64,000 nucleotides of DNA, taken from assembly GCF_001422545.1 (NCBI RefSeq), contig NZ_LMLE01000008.1, forward strand, positions 51,946 through 115,945. The letters are read 5' to 3'. This DNA comes from Pedobacter sp. Leaf41 (GTDB lineage Bacteria; Bacteroidota; Bacteroidia; Sphingobacteriales; Sphingobacteriaceae). Below, piece after piece: positions 52,311-61,114 of the stretch. The position numbers and the translations under genes are program-made. The notes under the pieces are model-generated. The model saw only the letters and a program-made list of their open reading frames with translations. It was not told where the DNA came from and searched no databases. Within the stretch, counting starts at the first letter, position 1, and each line of letters begins with the position of its first letter.

Positions 52311-53799
52311 TTGTATTGTTTCGGCGGTTATTATTTTTTCTACGGTTATTTCTGTTCTTGTTTTTACTTTGCTCAGGCTTTGCACCTTCAACACTTTGAG
52401 TCCCTTCTGCCTTCACTACGGGTTTCTGCTGCTGAGGTTTCGGCCCGGCATTTTGGGGTTTTGGTCCGTTAACATGAGCAGGTTTTGGCACCGCTTGCTG
52501 TTGGTTTTTTTGATTGGCATGCTGAGGTTTTGCACCCGCATTTTGAGGCCTAGCACCTTGCTGAGGTTTCTGAGCATTCTGCTGCGACCTATTGCTAGGT
52601 TCATTACTTTTTTCGCCAACCGGAACACGCTCTCTTCTGTTATCGTTTTTATTATTGCGGTTTTTCGAATTTCTATTTGGATTGTTTTTCCCTCTCGAAC
52701 GTTCATCCAAACGGGTTAAACTATCCTGGCCAACCACGTTTTCGTAATCGAATGATTTTTCAACCACTACCGGAGCCGCAATTTGAACAGCTTCTTCTTT
52801 AAGGTTTGGCGCTTTTTTACCAGCCTTGTTCATCACCATGATTTCTTTAACACGAGCGGCTTTAACCGGAATCCAGTTTTCATCACCCTGATAACTAAAC
52901 CACATTATTTTTTTGAAAATATCGGTTTTCTGGTGACGGGCATAACCCGCTTCAGTATCTAAATTCTCAATGCGATCAGGAATATCCTTCAGCGCATCTA
53001 AATAAGTATCCAGCTCATAATTTAAACAACATTTCAATTTGCCGCACTGGCCGGCAAGTTTCAATGTATTTAAAGAAAGGTTTTGATAACGGGCAGCAGC
53101 TGTAGAAACCGTTTTAAAATTGGTTAACCAGGTAGAACAGCACAATTCGCGTCCGCATGAACCAATTCCACCTAAACGACCCGCTTCCTGGCGCATTCCA
53201 ATTTGGCGCATTTCAATCCGAATCCGGAAACTCTCAGCCATTTTTTTAATCAGCTCGCGAAAATCAACACGACCATCAGCAGTATAAAAGAAAGTTGCTT
53301 TTGTTTTATCCGCCTGGTAATCCACATCACTAATTTTCATTTGCAAACGAAGATCTAAAGCCAGTTTACGGGCTTTGTGCATGGTTTCCCATTCCATCTC
53401 TTTGGCGGCATTCCATTTTTCTACATCCGCTTCAGTTGCTTTGCGATAGATTTTTTTGACTACCTGATCTAACGAAGTTTTTCGTCGTTTCATTTGCACA
53501 CGAACCAATTCGCCTGTTAATGAAACATGACCAACATCAAAACCTCCGGTTGGTCCTTCAACGGCAACAAGCTCGCCAATTTCCAAATAAATATTATCCG
53601 TATTAAGGAAAAATTCTTTTCTTGAACCTTTAAATTTTATTTCTGTAACCTGAAAAGGTTTATAACTTGAGGGCATATCCAGGTTGGATAGCCAATCGTG
53701 AACTTCCATTGTCTGGCACCCACCGGTACCGCATGAGCCATTACTTTTGCATCCATTAGGGGTGCAACCACCACCTGTTGAACAACTTCCACATCCCAT
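52279..53799 (-). CDS. ricT: PSP1/RicT-like protein
   Basis: 506 aa. A cysteine-rich start (CGSCSTGGGCTPNGCKSNGS) may bind metal. The PSP1 domain follows, with GELVAVEGPTGGFDVGHVSL and the CCLNYELDTYLDALKDIPDR region; GRELCCSTWL and LAGQCGKLKCCLNYEL carry the conserved cysteines of RicT/YaaT. The last 150 residues are low-complexity (Asn, Pro, Gln, Lys repeats) and probably disordered, a common extension in this phylum. It starts 3 nt after the holB stop. In Bacillus RicT modulates RNase Y; a like role here is an inference. Confidence 0.85.
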   Translation of the reverse strand: MGCGSCSTGGGCTPNGCKSNGSCGTGGCQTMEVHDWLSNLDMPSSYKPFQVTEIKFKGSRKEFFLNTDNIYLEIGELVAVEGPTGGFDVGHVSLTGELVRVQMKRRKTSLDQVVKKIYRKATEADVEKWNAAKEMEWETMHKARKLALDLRLQMKISDVDYQADKTKATFFYTADGRVDFRELIKKMAESFRIRIEMRQIGMRQEAGRLGGIGSCGRELCCSTWLTNFKTVSTAAARYQNLSLNTLKLAGQCGKLKCCLNYELDTYLDALKDIPDRIENLDTEAGYARHQKTDIFKKIMWFSYQGDENWIPVKAARVKEIMVMNKAGKKAPNLKEEAVQIAAPVVVEKSFDYENVVGQDSLTRLDERSRGKNNPNRNSKNRNNKNDNRRERVPVGEKSNEPSNRSQQNAQKPQQGARPQNAGAKPQHANQKNQQQAVPKPAHVNGPKPQNAGPKPQQQKPVVKAEGTQSVEGAKPEQSKNKNRNNRRKNNNRRNNTNGSENKPASE

Positions 53800-53802
53800 A
53801 AT

Positions 53803-54960
53803 CTAATTGTATATATATTGAGTCCCCTGAGGGAGCGTTTTAAACTTTATAATTTTTACCAACTGTAAAGATACATCTAAAAACAGAATTTTAGGATTTG
53901 CATTCCTTTCGATATGGTAATGTGCTTTCTCCAACTCACCAATTATTGCTTCGGCCATTGGTAACGTAAGTACATGTGTGCTGAGCTTTTTTGCGGTTTC
54001 AAGCGTTAACGGAGGCAGTTTTACCAGGTCTTCCGCTCCACTTAAAATTAGGCAACATTCGCGTAAATAATTTACACCGTACTTTAAAAAATTCTTTTGA
54101 TTTTCCCTTCCCCACTTGGCCGCTTCGTCGGTGAAATCTATCAATTCGGGCACTTTGTTACTAAAACCATTTCTAAGCCAACTGGTAAACGTACCCGAGC
54201 TATCATTTTGCGTATCGGCGGCTAAGGCTTTAGCCTCAATTAAATTTCCATCCGCCAAAAAAGCGTAGTCTATCGCCTGATGTTCAGTTAAACTTCCTGA
54301 ATTCAGCAAATAACCAGTAACTTCTGTTCCGGTAAGTTTTGGTATTTTAACAATTTGCGTTCTCGATAATATGGTAGTTAAAATTTGATCCTGACTTTGT
54401 GCAATCAAAATAAACAGTGTATTTGCAGGCGGTTCTTCAATCAGTTTCAGCAAAGCATTTCCAGCTTTATCCAAATACTCGGGCAGCCACATAATCAAAA
54501 CCTTTGTTTCGGCTTCGAAAGCTTTATAGCTTAGTTTTTTAATAATATCGTGGCATTCAGCAATTGGAATGTTGGCTTGTTTGTTGGCAGCATCGAGTTT
54601 CGATCGCCAGATATCCATATCAAAATACGGATCATGCACCACCATACTGCGCCATTCTTCCAGCACATCTACGGCGGTTTTTGTACTGGCAGATGCAAAA
54701 AATGGATAAGAAAAATGTAAGTCGGGGTGAATCAGCCGCTCATACTTTCGACAGCTTGAGCATTCTCCGCAGCTATCATTTTCCATTTTATTTTGGCAGT
54801 TAATATATTGCGCATAGGCAATTGCCAGTGGCACAGCGCCAGAACCAACCGGCGATAAAAAAAGCTGCGCATGGCTCACCCGGTTTTCCTTAACCGTTTG
54901 CACCAATTGTTGCTTAATTTTGCCTTGTCCGATGATTTCTTTAAACTGCATTTGGTGCAA
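53803..54960 (-). CDS. holB: DNA polymerase III delta' subunit
   Basis: 385 aa; the ATG at 54951 (MQFKEIIGQGKIKQQL) may be the true start. The clamp-loader AAA+ fold shows SHAQLFLSPVGSGAVPLAIA, where the P-loop lacks the usual Lys, as expected for delta'. The zinc module is CGECSSCRKYERLIHPDLHF. Also visible are KVLIMWLPEYLDKAGNALLK and LIEEPPANTLFILIAQS. It is part of the clamp loader that puts the beta clamp on DNA. It heads a holB-ricT-gldH operon, a gene order also known from other Bacteroidota. Confidence 0.93.
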   Translation of the reverse strand: MHQMQFKEIIGQGKIKQQLVQTVKENRVSHAQLFLSPVGSGAVPLAIAYAQYINCQNKMENDSCGECSSCRKYERLIHPDLHFSYPFFASASTKTAVDVLEEWRSMVVHDPYFDMDIWRSKLDAANKQANIPIAECHDIIKKLSYKAFEAETKVLIMWLPEYLDKAGNALLKLIEEPPANTLFILIAQSQDQILTTILSRTQIVKIPKLTGTEVTGYLLNSGSLTEHQAIDYAFLADGNLIEAKALAADTQNDSSGTFTSWLRNGFSNKVPELIDFTDEAAKWGRENQKNFLKYGVNYLRECCLILSGAEDLVKLPPLTLETAKKLSTHVLTLPMAEAIIGELEKAHYHIERNANPKILFLDVSLQLVKIIKFKTLPQGTQYIYN

Positions 54961-55264
54961 AATAAGAAATAGATATGAGAATTGAAGCTTTGTTATTCTG
55001 ATCTTCTTTCAGGAGCTGCATTTTTTAAATTAAAACGACATTTTTTTGATTAGAAAAGCAAGCTCCGGTAACGCTTTTGTTCCGTTCGGTCCCTCTTTCC
55101 GCTTTCTCCCAAATTGTACCAATTTGGTAATGCCGCTGCAATAGGGTTTAGAGAGCAAGTGAGGTCGCTTTTTCGCCCCAAAAACCCATTTACCAAAAAA
55201 CCTTACCTTTGGGGCTTTTAATTTTCGCAATGGTGAAAGCATTGCGCCACAGGCAAAACACTAT
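54961..55264. other. Divergent spacer upstream of holB and ruvX
   Basis: 304 nt without a gene. It holds an 11-bp palindrome ACCAATTTGGT (about 55117-55127) and a TACCTTTG promoter box for ruvX at 55204. Confidence 0.45.
55204..55211 (+). promoter_or_regulatory. Candidate -7 box of ruvX
   Basis: TACCTTTG matches the TAnnTTTG consensus, 53 nt before the ruvX ATG. The -33 TTTG element is not evident at 19 nt upstream. Confidence 0.45.
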
Positions 55265-55681
55265 ATGGCAAGAATTCTCGCTTTTGATTATGGAACCAAA
55301 CGTATCGGCATTGCCGTAACCGATCCCTTTCAGATTATTGCTACAGGCTTGGACACCGTTCATCCAAAAGACATTATCAACTATATCAAAAAATATATGT
55401 TAGCAGAGCAGGTGGAGGCATTTGTTTTAGGAGATCCAAAGCAAATGGACGGGTCAGACTCTGAATCAAAACAATATGTTAAAGGCTTTTCTACGCTACT
55501 TAAGAAATCTTTTCCAACTGTACCCCAGCATTGGGTTGATGAGCGTTTTACTTCCAAAATGGCACAACAAGCCATTATGCAAAGCGGCTTAAAAAAGATG
55601 GACCGGAGAGATAAGGATCGGGTTGATACCATCGCCGCCACCATTATTTTACAATATTTTATGGAAACCAACCGTTTATAA
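55265..55681 (+). CDS. ruvX: Holliday-junction resolvase-like protein RuvX/YqgF
   Basis: 138 aa, usual length. RNase-H-like fold with MARILAFDYGTKRIGIAVTD (first catalytic Asp), VEAFVLGDPKQMDG, HWVDERFTSKMAQQAI and KKMDRRDKDRVDTIAATIIL near the end. It is essential in some bacteria, with roles in pre-16S rRNA maturation and possibly in branched DNA cleavage. It is followed after 8 nt by the O-methyltransferase gene, so the two are likely co-transcribed. Confidence 0.95.
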   Translation: MARILAFDYGTKRIGIAVTDPFQIIATGLDTVHPKDIINYIKKYMLAEQVEAFVLGDPKQMDGSDSESKQYVKGFSTLLKKSFPTVPQHWVDERFTSKMAQQAIMQSGLKKMDRRDKDRVDTIAATIILQYFMETNRL

Positions 55682-55689
55682 CCGAATAC

Positions 55690-56325
55690 ATGAGCTTAAT
55701 AAACGACGATTTACAACAACTACTTTTTAATTATTGCGAACCCGAAAGTGAGTTGCTTCAACACATTGATCGCGAAACCAATCTTAAAGTTTTAATGCCA
55801 AGAATGCTTTCTGGCCACTACCAAGGCCGGGTTTTGAGTATGTTGAGTAAAATGGTATCTCCAAAAAGTATTTTAGAAATAGGAACTTTTACGGGTTATG
55901 CTACGCTTTGTTTGGCAGAAGGATTAACGCCCGAAGGCTTGATTTACACCCTGGATATTAATGCCGAATTGGAAGATCTGGTTAGAAACAATTTTGCCAA
56001 ATCGCCGCTAAATGATAAGATCCAATATATTATAGGTGATGCAACCGAAACAGTAAATCAACTGGATGAAGTTTTTGATATCGTTTTTATTGATGCGGAT
56101 AAGAAAAACAACGGTACCTATTACGATTTGATTTTCGATCGCGTTCGCCTAGGCGGAATTATCATTGTTGATAATGTGCTATGGAGTGGAAAAGTACTTC
56201 AGGAGAAACAAGACAAAGACACCAGGAATATTACTAGTTTTAATGATAAAATTGCTGCAGATGAACGGGTTGAGAAATTAATTTTACCGGTTAGAGATGG
56301 ATTGTTTGTGATTCGGAAAAAATAA
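55690..56325 (+). CDS. SAM-dependent O-methyltransferase (catechol-OMT-like)
   Basis: 211 aa. Motif I is ILEIGTFTGYATLCLAEGL, followed by LIYTLDINAE (acidic ribose contact), VFDIVFIDADKKNNGTYYDL with metal-binding Asp, and GGIIIVDNVLWSGKV, the Methyltransf_3 set. These enzymes methylate hydroxyls of catechol-like substrates with a divalent metal. The substrate is not known. It lies 8 nt after ruvX. A 26-bp inverted repeat follows its stop within 3 nt. Confidence 0.93.
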   Translation: MSLINDDLQQLLFNYCEPESELLQHIDRETNLKVLMPRMLSGHYQGRVLSMLSKMVSPKSILEIGTFTGYATLCLAEGLTPEGLIYTLDINAELEDLVRNNFAKSPLNDKIQYIIGDATETVNQLDEVFDIVFIDADKKNNGTYYDLIFDRVRLGGIIIVDNVLWSGKVLQEKQDKDTRNITSFNDKIAADERVEKLILPVRDGLFVIRKK

Positions 56326-56327
56326 AC

Positions 56328-56389
56328 TCGTCATTGCGAGGCACGAAGCAATCCGTTGAATGAGATTGCTTCGTGCCTCGCAATGACGA
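56328..56389. repeat. 26-bp perfect inverted repeat (REP/MITE-like)
   Basis: The left arm 56328-56353 begins TCGTCATTGCGAGGCACGA; the right arm 56364-56389 is its exact complement; the loop is 10 nt. The CGTCATTGCGAG phrase is a well-known dispersed palindrome of many bacterial genomes, probably spread by a REP-type transposase. It may also end transcription of the O-methyltransferase gene, as A/T-rich sequence flanks it. Confidence 0.85.
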
Positions 56390-56487
56390 AAAAATGAAAA
56401 AATTGAAACCATTATGATTTTTCCAAATCAGATCAAATGAATAAAATCATGATAGCTTCATCGCCCATAAAAACAAATTATACACTG

Positions 56488-57159
56488 ATGAAAAATATAT
56501 TTACTTTTTGCCTTTTACTTTTAAGTGTAATTACCACCAAAGCACAAGACACGGAAGATTATATTGCCGAACATGTAGAAGTTGCGCAAGAGTTAATGCG
56601 TGATCATAAAATTCCGGCGAGCATTATTTTAGCGGTTGCCATCCATGAATCTGCTGCTGGAAACAGCCGGATTGCTCAGCATCTAAATAACCATTTTGGC
56701 GTTAAAGGGCCAAATAATAACGCTGATATTCGTTCTGCCTACCGCGATTATGAAAGCGACGAAGAATCTTATAATCACTTTGTAGAATTGATGGAAACCC
56801 GAGCGCCTTTTAACGGCTTATTTGGAAAATACGATCAATACGATTATAAAGGCTGGGCTAGAGGAATACAGAGATCGGGCTATGCCCAAAGCCGAACTTG
56901 GGCAAGCCAGGTTATTGCCATGGTAGATAAATACGATCTTTATCAATATGATGAACGACCTGAAGATTATGTAGCGCCTGTATATAAAGCACCAGTTTAT
57001 CATCGCAAAAAAAGATCTACCTCAAGAATTTATATTGTAAAAGCCGGCGACAACCTTGGTGCCATTGCAAAAAAGAAAGGTACAACAGTAAAAACACTGA
57101 TGAAAAAAAATGGGATGAAAAGAGCGAACTTAAAACCCGGGCAGCGAATTAAGTTTTAA
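56488..57159 (+). CDS. Secreted glucosaminidase-LysM protein (1)
   Basis: 223 aa from ATG 56488, which gives a clean signal peptide (MKNIFTFCLLLLSVITTKAQ); a frame from 56437 adds 17 residues and is less likely. The glucosaminidase domain (about 30-160) has ILAVAIHESAAGNSRIAQHL with the catalytic Glu, and NNHFGVKGP. A basic linker follows, then one LysM repeat (YIVKAGDNLGAIAKKKGTTV) that binds peptidoglycan. It cuts glycan strands in the periplasm, in growth or division. It is followed by a paralogue of the same design. Confidence 0.9.
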   Translation: MKNIFTFCLLLLSVITTKAQDTEDYIAEHVEVAQELMRDHKIPASIILAVAIHESAAGNSRIAQHLNNHFGVKGPNNNADIRSAYRDYESDEESYNHFVELMETRAPFNGLFGKYDQYDYKGWARGIQRSGYAQSRTWASQVIAMVDKYDLYQYDERPEDYVAPVYKAPVYHRKKRSTSRIYIVKAGDNLGAIAKKKGTTVKTLMKKNGMKRANLKPGQRIKF

Positions 57160-57224
57160 GTATTTAGATGCCAATAATTCCATTTCAATTAATCGATTAA
57201 ATAATTTCAACAATTTACCATATA

Positions 57225-58067
57225 ATGCATTCATCCTATCGCTTATCGTTTCTATTTCTCCTCATCGTTTTGGCTAGTTCTTGCAGTTCGCGGAAGTTTT
57301 CGAAAAACAACAAGCAAATTGAAAAAGCCGCTAACAAAGCCAATAACAATAGTTACAAAAGCTACAACACTTTAAGCTATATCGATGAGTTTAAAGCAGT
57401 AGCCATTGAGGAAATGAATTCGGACGGTATTCCAGCGAGTATTACTTTAGCACAGGGAATTCTGGAATCGGGTAGCGGAAACAGCGATTTAGCGAAATAT
57501 GCAAATAATCACTTCGGGATAAAATGCACTTCAGACTGGAGAGGAAAAAATTATTTTCGTGATGACGATCAAAAAAATGATTGTTTCAGAGTTTATAAAG
57601 ATGCCCGCGAATCTTTCAGAGATCACTCTGAATTTTTGAAGCGTAAGCGTTATAGTTTCTTGTTCCAACTGGATAAAAATGATTACAAAAGCTGGGCTCA
57701 AGGTTTAAAGACTGCTGGCTACGCCACCAATCCAAAATATCCTGACCTGCTGATTAACATGATCGAAAAATATCAGCTTTATCAATACGATCAATCAGAA
57801 AGCGAGAAGCAGAAAATAGCTCGTGAGGATCGCGTTTTTGCAGAAATCAACCAAAATATCCCGCAGGAAAAAAAGAAATTTACACCTGTTGATACCCCGC
57901 CGCCAGGAGCGAAACCAATTATTGCCGACGGAACTTACACGGTTGTAAAAGGCGATACGCTTTATAATATTGCTAAACGTTTCAATCTATCGGTTGATGA
58001 ACTGAAAATGCTGAACGAAATGACTACAGATGGCATTAAACTTGGTCAGGTGCTTAAGGTTAAATAA
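57225..58067 (+). CDS. Glucosaminidase-LysM lipoprotein (2)
   Basis: 280 aa with a lipoprotein signal (IVLASSC). The glucosaminidase domain (about 60-190) has ITLAQGILESGSGNSDLAKY with the catalytic Glu, NNHFGIKCTSDW and KSWAQGLKTAGYATNPKYPD. One LysM at the end (YTVVKGDTLYNIAKRFNLSV). It is clearly a paralogue of the gene before it, but is tethered by a lipid rather than released, so the two may act at different places in the envelope. Confidence 0.92.
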   Translation: MHSSYRLSFLFLLIVLASSCSSRKFSKNNKQIEKAANKANNNSYKSYNTLSYIDEFKAVAIEEMNSDGIPASITLAQGILESGSGNSDLAKYANNHFGIKCTSDWRGKNYFRDDDQKNDCFRVYKDARESFRDHSEFLKRKRYSFLFQLDKNDYKSWAQGLKTAGYATNPKYPDLLINMIEKYQLYQYDQSESEKQKIAREDRVFAEINQNIPQEKKKFTPVDTPPPGAKPIIADGTYTVVKGDTLYNIAKRFNLSVDELKMLNEMTTDGIKLGQVLKVK

Positions 58068-58115
58068 TGTTAATACTAAACATTGCGCAACAGATATTTG
58101 TAGTTTTGTAAACAC

Positions 58116-58868
58116 ATGAAACTTTTTGCAACGCTTGCTTTTCTTTTTTGCTTCACAATTGTACTACATGCACAAACTAAACCGGTGCAGGGTATTGTTA
58201 TTGATAAGGAAACCAAGCAGCGATTAGCCAAAGTTTACATTTACAATGTGCGCAGTAAAGAGGGTTTGTATAACAACACTAAAGGTGAATTTAGCACCTA
58301 TGCCAATCCCGGCGATACACTAGTAGCTGCACTTTCGGGCTACGGAGTAGATACAATTATCTTCAAAGGGCAAACTGCAGCTTACTTTCAGCTGAAATCG
58401 CTGGGAATCAGACTTCGAGATGTGGTAATTGCCCAAAAGAGATTAACCCCTCAGCAGCAATACGAAAAATCGATAAAAGAATTCCGCTACCAAACCATGA
58501 AGGGCAGTAGTAAAGACCTTTTGAATTTAGGCACCGGCGGAGTTGGTTTGGGCATTGATGCGATTTATAATTTATTGAGCCGGCAAGGAAGAAATGCCCG
58601 CCATCTACAAAAAATACTGGAAAAAGATTATCGGGAAGATTTAATAGATTATCGTTTTAAAGCATCTCTGGTTCAACAGGTTCTAGGCATAAAGGATACG
58701 GAATTGGAAGAGTTTATGCAACAATATCGCCCAACTTATCAATTCGTGCTCGATGCGGATGACTATGCGTTTAACATCTTCATCCGCAATGCTTACAGAA
58801 GCTATCGGATGAACCCCAAAGCATTACAGTTACCACCACTGCCTAAATTAACTATCGAGAAATTGTGA
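58116..58868 (+). CDS. Secreted carboxypeptidase-regulatory-like domain protein
   Basis: 250 aa with a signal peptide (about 19 residues, ending LHAQ). A CarbopepD_reg_2 domain follows (about 22-110: PVQGIVIDKETKQRLAKVYI, then GEFSTYANPGDTLVAALSGY). The rest is helical and basic with no known domain. The family is common in the Bacteroidota envelope, where the domain is thought to aid protein contacts. The next gene starts within its stop codon region (4-nt overlap, GTGA), so they are coupled. Confidence 0.85.
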   Translation: MKLFATLAFLFCFTIVLHAQTKPVQGIVIDKETKQRLAKVYIYNVRSKEGLYNNTKGEFSTYANPGDTLVAALSGYGVDTIIFKGQTAAYFQLKSLGIRLRDVVIAQKRLTPQQQYEKSIKEFRYQTMKGSSKDLLNLGTGGVGLGIDAIYNLLSRQGRNARHLQKILEKDYREDLIDYRFKASLVQQVLGIKDTELEEFMQQYRPTYQFVLDADDYAFNIFIRNAYRSYRMNPKALQLPPLPKLTIEKL

Positions 58869-59185
58869 AAGCACCAATCTTGATTGTTAAGCATTTGCCT
58901 GCAGCAGGAATGGCAATTTTTCCCTTCATTTTGCTGAAGTCGGAAAAACTTAAGTCCGATATGGAAATCATCAACCATGAGAAAATTCATTTAAGGCAAC
59001 AGCTGGAACTATTGATTTTACCGTTTTACATTCTTTATTTAATCAATTACCTGTTTAATTTAATTATTTATAAAAAGCATGATTTGGCTTACCGCAAAAT
59101 CATATTTGAACAGGAAGCCTACCGGCATGATGCAGATTTAAAATACCTTAAAAACAATAGCTGGTATGGTTGGATTAAATGGTAA
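58865..59185 (+). CDS. Small TM protein with HEKIH motif
   Basis: 106 aa, starting with GTG at 58865 that overlaps the previous stop. A hydrophobic N-terminal segment (residues 9-24) is followed by NHEKIHLRQQ, a TM helix (LLILPFYILYLINYLFNLII) and FEQEAYRHDADLKYL. HExxH-like HEKIH followed by a distant Glu in FEQEAY is the arrangement of gluzincin metalloproteases, so this could be a mini membrane peptidase. It is known from other Bacteroidota only as an uncharacterised family, as far as I can recall. The partner gene upstream is secreted. Confidence 0.75.
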   Translation: MKAPILIVKHLPAAGMAIFPFILLKSEKLKSDMEIINHEKIHLRQQLELLILPFYILYLINYLFNLIIYKKHDLAYRKIIFEQEAYRHDADLKYLKNNSWYGWIKW

Positions 59186-59281
59186 TAACGCTTCATTTTT
59201 AGTCGTTTCATAATTGTCTACCAGACATTCATTTTGGTAAAACCTTTTTATCTATAGAATTTTTGTTTTTCTTTGTAACCC

Positions 59282-60283
59282 ATGAAGAATTGTTTAGCCG
59301 CCCTAATCCTTATTCTAAGTATCTGCTCTACAAAATTATTTGCACAGGTAATTGATACCGTTCCGATCAATACCAAAGACCTGAACATTAAGCTTAAACG
59401 TAGTCCGCTACCTAGCAGACAGGGACCGTTAAATTTCGAGCCCGTAAAAATTCCTCCATTTATTGTAAATGCAAAGGTTAATTATTGGAAAACCAAAACA
59501 GCTGTTGGTATTAACGTAAATCAGGCGCAATTTAGTGATAACTGGAAAGGTGGGGGTGTAAATTCCGTAGCCGTAGGCGGATTACTGAACTGGAAAGCCG
59601 AATACAATAAAAACAACTACAGTTATGTAAGTGAGGTAATTTTGCAGTACGGTAAAATCAAAAATAAAGATCAGCTGCAAAAGAAAACCAACGACCGTAT
59701 TTTCTGGGATAACAAGGCCTCGTTTCAGTTATCAAAAAACTGGTTCTTTTTCGGATCTGTTAACTTTGAATCACAATTTGATAGTGGGTATCGTTACTTC
59801 AGAGATGGAAATGGCGAAGAACAGCAAGTGTTAATCTCCAGATTTATGTCTCCTGGTTACTTAACTGAATCAATCGGTTTTGAGTACAAGCCAAATAAAT
59901 ATTTTTCAACTAGAATTGGTACGGGTACAGCCCGTCAAACTTTTGTGTTAGATACTGCCGTATATGATAACAAAGCGAACGTTTTCGGGGTAGATAAAGG
60001 CAAACATTTCAGAAACGAACTTGCTTTTCAGGTAGTAAGTGCTTTTGATAAAGACATTTTCAAAAACACCAACCTTAAGGCTCGTTATGCCATGTTTATT
60101 CCTTACGAGGATATTGCAGTAAAACGCATCGACCATAGATTAGATGTAGCTTTAACCGCAAAAATTAACCGTTTCATGAATACCAGTTTAACAGGCGTAA
60201 TTTTGTATGATACTGATACGGATGCTAAAGTTCAGGCCAGCCAAACTTTAGCGCTTGGTTTTGCTTTTGTTTTCCCAAGGTAA
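59282..60283 (+). CDS. DUF3078 outer-membrane-type protein
   Basis: 333 aa with a signal peptide (about 21 residues, ending LFAQ). The DUF3078 body shows NYWKTKTAVGINVNQAQFSD, NWKGGGVNSVAVGGLLNWKA and KNWFFFGSVNFESQFDSGYR, all alternating strands, and the end LALGFAFVFPR has a terminal basic-aromatic strand. A small outer-membrane beta-barrel is likely; function unknown. Its stop abuts the stop of the convergent siderophore-interacting gene with no spacer and no terminator between. Confidence 0.88.
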   Translation: MKNCLAALILILSICSTKLFAQVIDTVPINTKDLNIKLKRSPLPSRQGPLNFEPVKIPPFIVNAKVNYWKTKTAVGINVNQAQFSDNWKGGGVNSVAVGGLLNWKAEYNKNNYSYVSEVILQYGKIKNKDQLQKKTNDRIFWDNKASFQLSKNWFFFGSVNFESQFDSGYRYFRDGNGEEQQVLISRFMSPGYLTESIGFEYKPNKYFSTRIGTGTARQTFVLDTAVYDNKANVFGVDKGKHFRNELAFQVVSAFDKDIFKNTNLKARYAMFIPYEDIAVKRIDHRLDVALTAKINRFMNTSLTGVILYDTDTDAKVQASQTLALGFAFVFPR

Positions 60284-61015
60284 TTAAGCACCACCTATTT
60301 TACCAATTTCCCAGTAGGGCATGGTAACAATCTGATTGAAACCTACGCCTCTTTGTTTCAGGTATTTTTTAAACTGCTGAACCGATTTTGCCCGGCCAGT
60401 TAAATAAAAGGTTGCATACTGCCACATTTCCCAACATTTCGGATGCATGTTTTCCATCCATTGAATGGCTCTTTCGGCAGGGGTATTTTTATCTACTGGC
60501 ACAGCGTCTATCAAAAGCTTGATGCAATTCAAGGCTTCGAAGTTTTCTTCATCAAGTTCCAGGATCCCAAAATATTCTTCATCCATTTCAACTGCTTTTT
60601 TTCCGAGCGATTCATACAAACCGATGCTGGTTTCATCACCAAAAAAGAAATGCTGACTTGAACCATTATTATACTTCACCCTCGCTTTATCTATAATTAG
60701 TTTTAACTGATCTCCGCACTGTATATTTTCAGCAAAGGTATTGCCTGGTCCACGCCTGTTTAAATAAAAAATCACTTCACAGGTTTGATCTTCCCTGTTA
60801 AATCTTGAGACCGTATAATGCCTGTATTCGTTGGCATTTACCCTGAAAAGAATTTCCATTCCCGGAATAAATTCAGTTTCATAAAAATCTCCTTTAAAGG
60901 TTACGCTTTTGATATTGTGGCTTAACATTTTGGCTTCTAAAACCTCAACCTGAACTATTTTATTGCTGATTAATTTCTCTACTGTATTAGCCAGCCATGA
61001 TGGTAACTTCGGCAT
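60284..61015 (-). CDS. Siderophore-interacting (FAD-binding) protein
   Basis: 243 aa. The FAD-binding domain has FRVNANEYRHYTVSRFNRED (FAD motif RxY(T/S) in RHYTVS), followed by VIFYLNRRGPGNTFAENIQC, and the second domain FGDETSIGLYESLGKKA; the end has TFYLTGRAKSVQQFKKYLKQ. Family members reduce ferric siderophores in the cytoplasm with NAD(P)H to free iron. It is divergent from an AraC regulator 99 nt away, which probably controls it in response to iron. Confidence 0.88.
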   Translation of the reverse strand: MPKLPSWLANTVEKLISNKIVQVEVLEAKMLSHNIKSVTFKGDFYETEFIPGMEILFRVNANEYRHYTVSRFNREDQTCEVIFYLNRRGPGNTFAENIQCGDQLKLIIDKARVKYNNGSSQHFFFGDETSIGLYESLGKKAVEMDEEYFGILELDEENFEALNCIKLLIDAVPVDKNTPAERAIQWMENMHPKCWEMWQYATFYLTGRAKSVQQFKKYLKQRGVGFNQIVTMPYWEIGKIGGA

Positions 61016-61114
61016 TGTTTAAATTTGTTTAGTAACTTTGAGCAAAAGTAATGGTCTAAAAAATGCTTCCTTTTACATCAAAAGGAGAAAAATTTATATT
61101 AAAAGGATTTTTTT

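Noticed and set aside
55030-55242. 70-aa minus-strand frame between holB and ruvX
   Set aside because: It covers the ruvX promoter box and shows no family features.
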